Assembly (NCBI GenBank): GCA_937925715.1
Contig: CALAMG010000018.1
Coordinates: forward strand, 1-64,000
Reading direction: 5' to 3'
Source: an uncultured Collinsella sp.
Lineage (GTDB): Bacteria; Actinomycetota; Coriobacteriia; Coriobacteriales; Coriobacteriaceae
DNA: 64,000 bases
A model generated the notes under the pieces. The model saw only the letters and a list, made by a program, of their open reading frames with translations, was not told where the DNA came from and made no database searches. The translations under genes and the position numbers were made by a program. The stretch's first letter is position 1, and each line of letters opens with the position of its first letter. Below, one piece after another: positions 8,379 through 16,878 of this stretch.

Positions 8379-8436
8379 GCGTTAGACTACTGTTATGGAG
8401 CACGGATGGGCCAACTCCCTTTAGAAGGGATTTGGT

Positions 8437-8520
8437 ATGAACGTAAGCGATGTTATTTCGTTATTGGCGTTGTTGATTGCGGCTATCGAACTCGGTCTGT
8501 TTATCGGCCGAATGAAATAG
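8437..8520 (+). CDS. 27-residue hydrophobic peptide, putative holin-like/type I toxin
   Basis: A short frame encodes MNVSDVISLLALL...GLFIGRMK: a brief polar start, one transmembrane helix of about 20 residues and a basic end. This matches the layout of the putative holin-like toxins (TxpA/Fst-like type I toxin peptides) of Firmicutes. AGAAGGGA sits 6 bases before the ATG. After the stop comes GCCGCCCCCGCG...GACGGC, a GC-rich hairpin of the kind that follows such toxin genes. A cognate antisense antitoxin RNA would be expected in the gene-free stretch 8521-8756, but I cannot point to its promoter. Too short for most gene callers. Assignment is by composition and layout only. Confidence 0.6.
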   Translation: MNVSDVISLLALLIAAIELGLFIGRMK

Positions 8521-8756
8521 CCGCCCCCGCGTAAGCGAAGACGGCCACTTCTCACGATGAAAACGTGTATCGGAGTTGGCAAGACCCGCGGCAACGGGTG
8601 CCATCCGTGTTCCTATCTTATCTGCAAGCGTTCTGTCGCGCAAGCGTTGAGGCAAACGATTGAAGGACGCAGACAGGATGTATTTGTGTCCGCACGGGAC
8701 CGTAGACTTCTCGATAAGGTTACACACCGGTTTATCCGGCCGTTAGAGGAGCTGCT

Positions 8757-9083
8757 ATGTACGAGCCTTCACGTGTTCTTCTGTCATTTCACATTGCAGG
8801 ATTTCAGTATGCCGATGGCGCCTTGGTCCTGGGCGATCTTAAAGCGGGCGATAAGCTGACGCTGTGTGCCGAGCGCGATAATCCCCATGACCCCGAGGCA
8901 GTTGCGATCTACTATGGCAAGACCAAACTTGGCTACGTTCCGGGAAACGAGGTCGGCCCGCTGTCCTTGATGATGTATTACGGCCACGAGGACGTATTTG
9001 AGGCCCGCGTGCAACAGGTTGCCCCCGAGCGCAGCCCGTGGCACCAGGTGCGCGTTGGCCTCTATGTGGTGGATGCCCGCTAG
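8757..9083 (+). CDS. HIRAN domain protein
   Basis: This is a stand-alone HIRAN domain of 108 residues. The pattern HIAGFQYADG (12-21), a GDKLTL strand, ERDNPHDPEAVAI (39-51) and KLGYVPGNEV (56-65) is diagnostic. HIRAN modules bind DNA ends or stalled-fork structures in eukaryotic HLTF and occur alone in many bacteria, where their role is unclear. GAGGAGCTGCT precedes the ATG. The small acidic protein at 9102 follows within 20 bp and probably belongs to the same transcript. Confidence 0.85.
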   Translation: MYEPSRVLLSFHIAGFQYADGALVLGDLKAGDKLTLCAERDNPHDPEAVAIYYGKTKLGYVPGNEVGPLSLMMYYGHEDVFEARVQQVAPERSPWHQVRVGLYVVDAR

Positions 9084-9101
9084 TCGGCAATGGAGGCGGC
9101 C

Positions 9102-9281
9102 ATGTTTGATGACGACGACCTGTTCGATCTGACAGACGACCCGTTTGAGTGGGATATGCTACTCGATGACGATGAGTTGGAGCAGGACCGTAAGATGCGG
9201 CAGGACAAGAACGCCCAGGGTGACGCGTCGAAAAAGAAAGACAAACGCCGCCGCGGCCTGTTCGGCGGGCTCTTTGGCTAA
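9102..9281 (+). CDS. Small acidic protein with basic tail (unknown)
   Basis: This 59-residue protein was not recognised. Its first 30 residues are strongly acidic (FDDDDLFDLTDD..., LLDDDELEQD), then a lysine/arginine-rich linker (KKKDKRRR) leads to a C-terminal GLFGGLFG. The frame opens at 9090, but ATG 9102 has GGAGG at 5 bases and is the better start. It follows the HIRAN gene by 18 bp. The charge layout suggests an adaptor or a DNA-mimicking partner, but that is a guess. Confidence 0.6.
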   Translation: MFDDDDLFDLTDDPFEWDMLLDDDELEQDRKMRQDKNAQGDASKKKDKRRRGLFGGLFG

Positions 9282-9347
9282 CCGCCGTATCGCTGTGTCT
9301 GTATACTTAGCACGAGTTTGACGCGTTGCGAAATGAGGACAGAGACG

Positions 9348-9893
9348 ATGATGTGGTTTACCGCCGACCTGCACCTGGGCGATACGAATATCTTGCACGA
9401 CATGGATCGGCCGTTTGGCTCGGTCGAGGAGATGAATCGCAAGGTCATCGATGCCATCAATGAGTGCGTGGCTGCGGATGACCGCCTCTATATTCTGGGT
9501 GACTTTACCTATCGTTTGCCCCTGGCGGAGGCGGTGCGCCTGCGCGAGCGCATCGAATGTCAGAACGTGACGCTCATCCGTGGTAACCATGACGGCGACT
9601 GGGAAGATCCCGACGTACCGCAGATTTGGGAAGACGTGCGCGATTACCTGGAGATTGCCCCCGGCTATGCCAAGGGTCATCGTCTGGTGATGAGCCACTA
9701 CCCTATGCTCAGCTGGAATGGCAAGGCACGTGGCGCCATCATGCTGCATGGGCATATCCACAGCAAGGGAGACCGCACCAACGCGCGCAACCGCGATCGC
9801 GAACGTCCTATCTTTCGCTACGATGTCGGTCTCGATGCCAACGATTACAAGCCCGTAAGCCGTGATCAAATCCTCGGCTTCTTTGGACTGTAA
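9348..9893 (+). CDS. Calcineurin-like metallophosphoesterase
   Basis: This 181-residue phosphoesterase has all five family motifs: DLHLGD (Asp7, His9), GDFTY (Asp52), GNHD (Asn80, His81), SHYPM (His117) and HGHIH (His134, His136). It is close in size to the YfcE/predicted phosphohydrolase group with a TADLHLGDTNI start. It should bind two metals and hydrolyse a phosphoester; the substrate is unknown. The frame begins at TTG 9318, but ATG 9348 follows GAGGACAGAGACG and gives the usual N-terminus. Its unit ends at the double hairpin at 9897-9971. Confidence 0.88.
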   Translation: MMWFTADLHLGDTNILHDMDRPFGSVEEMNRKVIDAINECVAADDRLYILGDFTYRLPLAEAVRLRERIECQNVTLIRGNHDGDWEDPDVPQIWEDVRDYLEIAPGYAKGHRLVMSHYPMLSWNGKARGAIMLHGHIHSKGDRTNARNRDRERPIFRYDVGLDANDYKPVSRDQILGFFGL

Positions 9894-9896
9894 TTC

Positions 9897-9971
9897 TCGA
9901 ACCACCACAAAGGACAGGCACCTTTGTCGTGGTTCTGGCGCCGTTGCCATTATGGCAGCGGTGCCTTTTTT
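9897..9971 (+). terminator. Double hairpin: GGACAGG-type palindrome plus Rho-independent terminator
   Basis: The first hairpin pairs GAACCAC...CAAAGG with CCTTTG...GTGGTTC (9897-9935) and carries GGACAGG in its loop. The second, GGCGCCGTTGCC paired with GGCAGCGGTGCC (9937-9965), is followed by six T residues and is a classic terminator for the phosphoesterase gene. Confidence 0.85.
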
Positions 9972-10029
9972 GTCCGCGCGGCGCGGTAGAGTGTAGACGG
10001 TTGAAATTTGCGTCCATCGAGGAGCTGCT

Positions 10030-11709
10030 ATGAACGAGATCAAGTGCCCGCATTGTGGCGAAGTTTTTAAGGTCGATGCGTCTGGCTATGCGGATATCGT
10101 CAAGCAAGTGCGCGATGCCGAGTTCTCGCACGACCTGGACGAGCGCGTGAAGGCGGTCCAGCGCGAGGGCGAGCAGGCGCTGGAGCTTGAGCGCTCGCGT
10201 TCGACGGCTGCTTTGCAGGAGGCAGAGTCTCAGCGCAACGCTCAGCTCGTTGAGCAGAAGAACGCTGCGGCTCAACAGCTGGCACAAGAGGTCGCCAAGC
10301 GCGATACCGAGCTTGCCGAGTTGCGCGCCAAGCTCGAGGGCGCTGCCGCAGAGCGCGAGAGCGCAAGTCAGCGTGCGGCGGTTGAGGCCCGAGCCAATGC
10401 TCAGAAGGAGAACGCCGAGCTCCAGCGTGAGATCGACAATTTGCGTGCGCAGCTGGGACGCAAGGATGATGAAGCCAAGCTTGCCGAGTCGGCGGCGCGC
10501 AACGCTGCTCAAAACGATTTAGCCGTGCGTGATGCCCAGATTGCCGAGCTGCAGGCCAAGCTTGCCGCGGCAGACAAGGCTCAGGAGATGGCGCTTGCCG
10601 CTGCTGCTGCCGAGTCGCAGCGCGAGCTCGATGCCGCTCGTAGCGAGGCCGAGGGCCTTCGTGCACAGCTTCGTGAGCAAGAACTTTCTGCAAAAATGGA
10701 GCTGTCGAAGGCGGTCGCCGCGGCGGAGCGAGAGCGCGATGAGGCGCGTGCCAAACTGACGAGCGAGCTGGCGGTGCGCGATTCTCGCGAGGAGCAGGCC
10801 AAGGCGGCGCACGAGCTCGAGCTTGCGCAGGCTAAGCGCGCGAGCGATGACCTGATTCGCTACAAGGATGAAGAGATTGAGCGCCTTAAGGATATGAAGG
10901 TCCGCCTGTCCACCAAGATGGTGGGCGAGTCGCTCGAGCAGCACTGCGAGACCGAGTTTAACCGTCTGCGCATGACGGCGTTTCCTAACGCGTACTTCGA
11001 GAAGGATAACGATGCGTCCGAGGGCACCAAGGGCGACTTTATCTTCCGCGAGTGCGACGCGAGCGGCAACGAGGCCATTTCGATTATGTTCGAGATGAAA
11101 AACGAGAACGACGAGACCGCGACCAAACATAAAAACGAGGACTTCTTTAAGAAACTCGATCACGATCGTCGCCAAAAGGGCTGTGAGTACGCGGTGCTCT
11201 GCACGCTGCTCGAGCCCGAGAGCGAGCTCTATAACGCTGGCATCGTGGACGTGAGCTATCGCTACGAGAAGATGTACGTGATCCGTCCGCAGTTTTTCAT
11301 TCCCATGATTACACTGCTGCGCAACGCCGCCATGGGTTCGCTGCGCTATAAGCAGGAGCTAGCGGAGTACAAGCAGCAGAATATCGACGTCACGAACTTC
11401 GAAGCCAAGATGGAGAAGTTTAAGGATGGCTTCTCGCGCAACTACAATCTGGCGAGCAAGCAATTCGAGTCGGCAATCAAGGAGATCGATGCTGCCATTA
11501 AGCAGCTCGAGAAGACCAAAGACGACTTGCGCCGCAGCACCGAGAACCTGCGCCTTGCTCACAACAAGGCCGACGATCTTACCATCCGTAAGCTCACGTG
11601 GGGCAACAAGACCATGAAGGCGGCGTTTGACGAGGCGCGCGGGGCTGCGCCAGAGACAAACGATGAGCCAGCCGAGGCGGATTCGTATGAGGTCGAGGAT
11701 GCTGAGTAA
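10030..11709 (+). CDS. DUF2130 family protein (zinc ribbon, long coiled coil, PD-(D/E)XK-like domain)
   Basis: A 559-residue cytoplasmic protein. It begins with a half zinc-ribbon (Cys6-x2-Cys9, KCPHCGEVF), then has an alanine/glutamate-rich coiled coil over about residues 30-290. The DUF2130 core follows from about 295 (KMVGESLEQHCETEFNRLR), with GDFIF near 336 and FEMKNEND near 354, which is the likely Asp...Glu-x-Lys nuclease signature. A second helical region (about 460-520) precedes an acidic tail. The family is widespread but not characterised to my knowledge; a DNA end-processing or restriction-like role is inferred from the fold. It stands alone between two terminators. Confidence 0.85.
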   Translation: MNEIKCPHCGEVFKVDASGYADIVKQVRDAEFSHDLDERVKAVQREGEQALELERSRSTAALQEAESQRNAQLVEQKNAAAQQLAQEVAKRDTELAELRAKLEGAAAERESASQRAAVEARANAQKENAELQREIDNLRAQLGRKDDEAKLAESAARNAAQNDLAVRDAQIAELQAKLAAADKAQEMALAAAAAESQRELDAARSEAEGLRAQLREQELSAKMELSKAVAAAERERDEARAKLTSELAVRDSREEQAKAAHELELAQAKRASDDLIRYKDEEIERLKDMKVRLSTKMVGESLEQHCETEFNRLRMTAFPNAYFEKDNDASEGTKGDFIFRECDASGNEAISIMFEMKNENDETATKHKNEDFFKKLDHDRRQKGCEYAVLCTLLEPESELYNAGIVDVSYRYEKMYVIRPQFFIPMITLLRNAAMGSLRYKQELAEYKQQNIDVTNFEAKMEKFKDGFSRNYNLASKQFESAIKEIDAAIKQLEKTKDDLRRSTENLRLAHNKADDLTIRKLTWGNKTMKAAFDEARGAAPETNDEPAEADSYEVEDAE

Positions 11710-11729
11710 GGCATAGCATATAGTGCAAA

Positions 11730-11766
11730 AGCGGGGCCGCTGGCGATGTTGCCAGCGGCCCCGCTT
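11730..11766. terminator. Bidirectional terminator between DUF2130 and Ski2-like genes
   Basis: AGCGGGGCCGCTGGC and GCCAGCGGCCCCGCT form a perfect 15-bp stem with a 6-base loop between two convergent genes. Moderately T-rich flanks on both sides suit termination from either direction. Confidence 0.8.
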
Positions 11767-11788
11767 CGTTTCGTTCCATTGCGCCCGG

Positions 11789-14470
11789 CTAGTCTTCGAG
11801 CAGGTCCTCGATAAAGCCGACACGGTAGTTTTTGAAGATGACCTCGCCGCCGTCCTGCGTGGCGTCCAGATCGACATCGCCCATGATGCCAAAGTCGTGG
11901 TCGCCATCCTCGTCGGCAAAAATCTGGTGCACGTGCCACACGTGATCGGTCTTCTCGTCGCTCTCGTCGATGGAAAACATCGCGGCGCTGCGGGCATTTC
12001 CGTCGGTGAGGATTTCCTCGTGCTGCTCATGGTAAGCGTCGAGTGCTTTTTGCCAGCGGATCTCGCTCATGCCCCAGTCATCGTCGAGCTCGCCCAGATC
12101 GCGAGCGTGCTCGCGGGCGGCAAGGGTCACGCGGCGGAAGAGCGCGTTGCGCACCAACAGCGTGCAGCCGCGACGGTCCGCAACGACCTCGTCGATGCCC
12201 TGCGGCGGTGTGACGTCGAGTGCAGCGGGGTTGCCGGCGTTCTCCCACTCGTCCACCAGGCTCGAGTCGACCGAGCGCACCACAAAGCCGAGCCACGAGA
12301 TAATATCGCGCAGGCGCTCGTCGCGCTTTTCGATGGGCACGGTACGGTCGAGAGAACGGTAGGCCTCTGCCAGGTAGCGTAGCAAAATGCCTTCGGAGCG
12401 GGCGATGCCGAGCTTTTGGATATAGCCCTTAAAGTCGCTCGCGCTCTCCAGCATGTCGCGCAGGACGCTCTTGGGCGAGAGCTGATAGTCGTTGGCCCAG
12501 GGTACTTCCTGGCAGTACTTGTCAAAAGCGGCATCGAGCAAATCCTCGAGCGGCTTTTCGTAGGTGACATCCTGGATGCGCTCCAGGCGTTCCTCATATT
12601 CGACGCCGTCAGCCTTCATTTCGGCCATCGCGCGGTCGCGCGCGGCGCGCTCCTGTGCACGCAGCACCTGCTTGGGGTCCTCGAGCGTAGCCTCGACCAT
12701 CGAGATGAGGTCCATGGTATAGGTCTCACTCTCGGGGTCGAGCAGCTCCAGGGCGGCAAGCAAAAACGGCGAGAGCGGCTGATCGAGCGCAAAGTCCTCG
12801 GGCAGGTCGACCGTCAGCGCGTAGTCGATGTCCGGCGCGGCGTCAGCCGGAGCGTCGGGCGCGGGCGGCACCTCGGTGCGCACGACGACGCCGGAGTCGA
12901 TGAGCGTGGCGAAGATCTCGTCGGCACGAACCTCGAGCTTTGCCTTTTCCTCGGGCGTTTGCAGGCTTGTCTCGATGAGGTCGTGCACGCGGGCGCGAGC
13001 GTCGCCGCCCTGCTCGACCACGCTAATCACCATGGAGTGCGTGATACGCAGGCGCGGCTTGAGCGTTTCGGGCTGCGTCTCGATCAGACGCTCAAAGGTC
13101 TGCTTGTTCCAGGTGACAAAGCCCTCGGGGGCCTTTTTCTTTTTAATCTTGCGGAGCTTCTTGGGGTCGTCGCCCGCCTTGGCCATGAGCTTGGCGTTCT
13201 CGATCTCGTGCTCGGGTGCCTCGGCAATCACCATGCCCTCGGTATCGAAGCCCGAGCGGCCGGCGCGACCGGCGATCTGATGGAACTCACGGGCGCGCAG
13301 GCGACGCATCTTGTAGCCATCGAACTTGGTGAGCGCGGTGAGCACCACGGTATGGATGGGTACGTTGATGCCGACGCCGAGTGTGTCGGTGCCGCAAATG
13401 ACGGGCAGTAGGCCCTGCTGCGCCAAGCGCTCGACCAGCAGACGATAGCGCGGCAGCATACCGGCGTGGTGCACGCCGACGCCACATCCGAGCAGGCGCT
13501 TGAGAATCTTGCCAAAAGCCGTGGAGAAGCTCGTGCCTTTGGCGGCTTCCTTAATAGCCTCGCGCTGTTCCTTGCTGGCGATGCCAAAATTGGCGAGCGA
13601 CTGCGCCGTCGCAAGTGCGGCGTCCTGGCTAAAGTGCACGATATAGAGCGGGGCCTCGCCGCGACGCATCGCGAGCTCTACCGTGCCCTCGAGCGAGGTC
13701 GTCACGTAGTCGTAGCTCAGCGGCACGGGGCGTGGGGCATCGACGACTAAGTCGCAGGTAGCGCCGGTGTGTTCCTCGAGCGAGGCGGCGATCGCGGTGA
13801 CATCGCCGAGCGTGGCACTCATGAGCATGAATTGCGTGTGAGGCAGGGTGAGCAGCGGCACCTGCCAGGCCCAACCGCGATCGGGGTCGGCAAAGTAGTG
13901 GAACTCGTCCATGGCGACGCAGCCAACATCGGCATCTTCGCCCTCGCGCAGTGCGTCGTTGGCAAGGATCTCTGCCGTGCAGCAAATGACGGGCGCCTTG
14001 GTGTTGATGTGCGTGTCGCCGGTGATCATACCGACGTTATCGCGGCCGAGCACCTGTACCAGATCGAAAAACTTCTCACTGACCAGAGCCTTGATAGGAG
14101 CCGTATAGTAGCAGCGCTTGCCCTGCGCCATGCCCATAAAGAGCATGCCCAGCGCGACAAGCGACTTGCCCGATCCGGTCGGTGTGCCTAAGATGACGTG
14201 ATCGCCGGCAGCGAGGTCCATGAGGGCCTCTTCTTGGTGATCCCACAGTTCAATGCCACGGTCGCTCGTCCATTCAAAGAAGCGTTCGAAGGCCTGATCA
14301 GGCGTGAGCCATGGTTCGGGCTCGCCGCCGTCCTCGGGCTCCCACCAGGTGGGGGAGAGCGCACCGAGCGAGCCGAACTCGGCTTCGGTTCCCGTGCCGC
14401 CCGAGAATGAGCTGGCGGCCCCGGCGCCGGAGACGGTGCTGGCAGTGGTGTCTGTTGTGGTCTGTGCCAT
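11789..14470 (-). CDS. Ski2-like DEAD/DEAH-box helicase with DUF3516-type C-terminus
   Basis: An 893-residue superfamily 2 helicase. After a low-complexity N-terminus (1-40), motif I is GTPTGSGKS (95-103), motif II is DEFH (188-191), motif III is SAT (218-220), and motif VI lies in QIAGRAGRSG near 400. The DEFH box, the GVGVHHAGMLP segment and the ~450-residue C-terminal extension are typical of actinobacterial Ski2/Mtr4-like helicases that carry DUF3516. These probably unwind structured RNA, but no substrate is established. AGAGAAAG lies upstream of the ATG. The gene stands alone; repeat copy 3 lies about 120 bp upstream of its start. Confidence 0.9.
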   Translation of the reverse strand: MAQTTTDTTASTVSGAGAASSFSGGTGTEAEFGSLGALSPTWWEPEDGGEPEPWLTPDQAFERFFEWTSDRGIELWDHQEEALMDLAAGDHVILGTPTGSGKSLVALGMLFMGMAQGKRCYYTAPIKALVSEKFFDLVQVLGRDNVGMITGDTHINTKAPVICCTAEILANDALREGEDADVGCVAMDEFHYFADPDRGWAWQVPLLTLPHTQFMLMSATLGDVTAIAASLEEHTGATCDLVVDAPRPVPLSYDYVTTSLEGTVELAMRRGEAPLYIVHFSQDAALATAQSLANFGIASKEQREAIKEAAKGTSFSTAFGKILKRLLGCGVGVHHAGMLPRYRLLVERLAQQGLLPVICGTDTLGVGINVPIHTVVLTALTKFDGYKMRRLRAREFHQIAGRAGRSGFDTEGMVIAEAPEHEIENAKLMAKAGDDPKKLRKIKKKKAPEGFVTWNKQTFERLIETQPETLKPRLRITHSMVISVVEQGGDARARVHDLIETSLQTPEEKAKLEVRADEIFATLIDSGVVVRTEVPPAPDAPADAAPDIDYALTVDLPEDFALDQPLSPFLLAALELLDPESETYTMDLISMVEATLEDPKQVLRAQERAARDRAMAEMKADGVEYEERLERIQDVTYEKPLEDLLDAAFDKYCQEVPWANDYQLSPKSVLRDMLESASDFKGYIQKLGIARSEGILLRYLAEAYRSLDRTVPIEKRDERLRDIISWLGFVVRSVDSSLVDEWENAGNPAALDVTPPQGIDEVVADRRGCTLLVRNALFRRVTLAAREHARDLGELDDDWGMSEIRWQKALDAYHEQHEEILTDGNARSAAMFSIDESDEKTDHVWHVHQIFADEDGDHDFGIMGDVDLDATQDGGEVIFKNYRVGFIEDLLED

Positions 14471-14591
14471 GTGGTTGCTTTCTCTCGCGTTTGTCCGCCA
14501 ACTATTATGGCGTAGCGTCGCATCGATGCGTTCGCAGGCAAGAAAATGCAGGAAATGGGCGTTCTGCCCAGCCGTTTAGTGTAGTCGCTGG

Positions 14592-14714
14592 CTAAGTGAG
14601 TAGACTTTTTGCGATATCGCGAGCACGCGGCTTTTGCGCAAGGGCTCTACCTGCGGTTTTATTATTTGCTATGCGGGTTGTGCTTGGCTATTGCAAAAAA
14701 GTCTACTCACTTAG
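14592..14714 (+). repeat. Copy 3 of the ~122-bp element with terminal inverted repeats
   Basis: This 123-bp copy has perfect ends (CTAAGTGAGTAGACTTTT and AAAAGTCTACTCACTTAG) and the ACCTGCGGTTTT core, in the same orientation as copies 1 and 2. The interior has diverged (GCGATATCGCGAGCACGCGG instead of the copy 1/2 sequence). It lies between the 3' end of trmB and the 5' end of the Ski2-like gene and has no coding gene inside or attached. It therefore looks like a solo, non-autonomous copy. Confidence 0.9.
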
Positions 14715-14779
14715 GTGTGAGGGCCGTTCGCTGGCGCCTATTTGCGCTTGTTTGCCGACGCTGCGACCATCAGAAGCCC

Positions 14780-15619
14780 CTAGGACTCTTGCGGCAGGCG
14801 CTTCTTGCCTTTGCGGGCACGGTTTCTAAAGTTCTCGACGGCCTCTTCCATGCCTAGAGGTACATAGGTGAGCTCATCGAGGTTTTCGGGCAGGTAGCAG
14901 GCAAGGCTCTGCTCCTGCGCGTGGCCCGCTGCGAGCTGTTCATCGCTGGGCTGCGCTCCAGGTGTGGCGCAAATGCCATAGACGGCGGCGCCCATCTCGC
15001 GCGTGCGGCGCTCGTACTCGGTCTCGGGATGCTCGGGATGGTCGCGGCGGACGTTGTCGCTTACCCAAAGCGTGTCGTAGCCGGCCGCGGTAAACTGCCC
15101 TAGGGCGTAGTCGCGCAATGGCTTGCTGTCGGTGCGCAGCGTGACGGTGGCGCCGGCTGCAAGGAGCGGGCGGTAGAGCATCAGATGATCGACATGGACG
15201 AGTCGTTTTTTGGCGTACTTGGCCTTGGGCTGCGGCGTGGGAAAGTTGATGGTGATGGCATCGAGCTCGCCTGTGTCAAACAGCTGCGGCAGCGATGCGG
15301 CGCCTCGGGGCAGGACGAGTGCGTTGGTCAGTTCCTGCTCGCAGATTTTCTGCGCGGCATAGGCGATGCAGATGGGCTCCTGGTCCATGCCGATAAAGAG
15401 GGTGTCGGGCTCGCGGTGGGCGCGCTCGACCAGATAGGTTCCCTTGCCACAGCCAAGATCCAGGTGAAGGTGTTCGAAGGGCTTGCTGCCAGCTGGCGCG
15501 CAAGCCTCGCGCCAATCTCCGGCATAAGCCTCGGGGTTCGTCTCGATCGTATCGGTGTAGCGCTCCAGGCGCTCCTCGAGCACAAAGTTCTTAGGCGTGC
15601 GAACGTGGACGGCTCCCAT
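14780..15619 (-). CDS. trmB: tRNA (guanine-N7-)-methyltransferase TrmB
   Basis: TrmB methylates N7 of guanosine 46 in the variable loop of tRNAs using S-adenosylmethionine. The Rossmann motif I is LDLGCGKGTYL (53-63), the acidic end of strand 2 is in FIGMDQEP, and the family signature for tRNA/catalysis reads NFPTPQPKAKYAKKRL (Pro-rich instead of the common PDPWPKK). At 279 residues it is longer than the ~215-residue enterobacterial form because of extended N- and C-termini. AAGGAG lies 5 bases before the ATG. It forms its own unit, 66 bp from repeat copy 3. Confidence 0.88.
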   Translation of the reverse strand: MGAVHVRTPKNFVLEERLERYTDTIETNPEAYAGDWREACAPAGSKPFEHLHLDLGCGKGTYLVERAHREPDTLFIGMDQEPICIAYAAQKICEQELTNALVLPRGAASLPQLFDTGELDAITINFPTPQPKAKYAKKRLVHVDHLMLYRPLLAAGATVTLRTDSKPLRDYALGQFTAAGYDTLWVSDNVRRDHPEHPETEYERRTREMGAAVYGICATPGAQPSDEQLAAGHAQEQSLACYLPENLDELTYVPLGMEEAVENFRNRARKGKKRLPQES

Positions 15620-15738
15620 GAGGCTCCTTGGTCATAAGTATGGAACGCATAGCTGCGCGTTCCGTCAATGGGTTGAAAAAAGGGTGGGCATAGTTTGTCC
15701 GAAAGACGCGGTGCGGCTCGACGGCGAGTCGTCGGTGC

Positions 15739-16611
15739 CTACAGGCGCTTGAGGATCACATAGCGGTTGAGCTCGCCGCTGCGACCGTCGGCATGGAAGC
15801 GCTCAAGCTCGCGCACGGGGACCTCGCCGCTCTTGTAGAACGTACGGACGCCGCGCACCAAGTCGGTGATCTGCTGATCGTCAAAGTGGTGGCAATAGCG
15901 GTAGGCATGGCGGTCGTTTTGCCAGCCAATGAGGTGGTCTCCGGCTTCAAACTGCGCGGAATCGTAGCCCTCAAACGGCGGGGTGAGCTCGGCGCGGGCC
16001 TCGGCGCGAACGGCCTTGCGCGCCATGCGCTCGTCGTTCATAAACTCCCAAAAGCTGATGGCGATGATGCCGCCTGGGCGCGTCTGGCGCACCAGGGCGT
16101 CGAGCACGCGTACGCGGTACTCGCATGACGGCACATGGTGCATAAAGCCAAAGCAGACCGAGATGTCGGCGAGCGGGGCGTCGAAAAGCACGTCGGGTGT
16201 CTCGGCGGGGTTGAGCTTCATGAGGGCGTCGAGCACATCGAGTTCCTGGAAGTGCAGGTTGGGAATGCGAAGGGCGTGGCCGCGCGCATCGATAGCCAAA
16301 TCCTGGCACGAGTCGACGCCGTAGAATTCAAACGGGCAGCTGGCATCCGCCGAGGGGCTCGTGCCATCTATGCCTTTGGCGGCAAGCGTGCCACCGGCGG
16401 CAAAGTTCTCGAATCGCATATTGCCGCAGGCAAGATCGAAGACGCGGACGGGATGCTCGATCGTGGCGACGTCGAGCTGCTCGAGCGCGATATCCATGGT
16501 GCGTACCCAGCCGGGCCACGGGGCCTGGCGCGTATCGGAAAAGGAGGCGGAGTGCTCGCGATAGAACGTATTGTTGAGCTGGATGAGCGATGCGGCGAAA
16601 TCGCGGTTCAC
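15739..16611 (-). CDS. Class I SAM-dependent methyltransferase (substrate unknown)
   Basis: A 290-residue methyltransferase. Motif I is FDLACGNMRFE (58-68), EFYGVDSCQDL follows as the second strand, and GGIIAISFWEF marks the later core strand. The FGFMHHVP segment resembles small-molecule or tRNA wobble methyltransferases. The frame runs up to 16746, but a GTG at 16611 preceded by GGAGGGAG at ideal spacing is the best start; ATG 16659 has no ribosome site. Its neighbours do not settle the substrate. A link to Elp3 (18599), as in the eukaryotic Elp3-Trm9 pair, is conceivable but speculative. Confidence 0.8.
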   Translation of the reverse strand: MNRDFAASLIQLNNTFYREHSASFSDTRQAPWPGWVRTMDIALEQLDVATIEHPVRVFDLACGNMRFENFAAGGTLAAKGIDGTSPSADASCPFEFYGVDSCQDLAIDARGHALRIPNLHFQELDVLDALMKLNPAETPDVLFDAPLADISVCFGFMHHVPSCEYRVRVLDALVRQTRPGGIIAISFWEFMNDERMARKAVRAEARAELTPPFEGYDSAQFEAGDHLIGWQNDRHAYRYCHHFDDQQITDLVRGVRTFYKSGEVPVRELERFHADGRSGELNRYVILKRL

Positions 16612-16878
16612 GGCGCGGAACTCCCTCCGTTGGCGGTGTGGAATAAACAGTACGACCATACTACCGTTAACGCCGCAACGGGGACAACCGAGCTGCGGAT
16701 CAATGCTTTGTTTGGACACATTTCCGCAGCTCATATGTGCCCGCAACCGCCGGTTGTCAAAAATCTCACTAGAATAGGTGGCATGCTTTTGGCGGTGGCG
16801 GATAGATTTTTAACTGTGCAAGGCGCCTTAAGAACAAAAACGGTCCGGCGGCACGGCTGGCATCACATAGGAGGAACC

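Noticed and set aside
8557..8859. 100-codon frame overlapping the HIRAN gene start
   Set aside because: It has no ribosome site and its second half is the HIRAN gene in another frame. The first half has no recognisable features.
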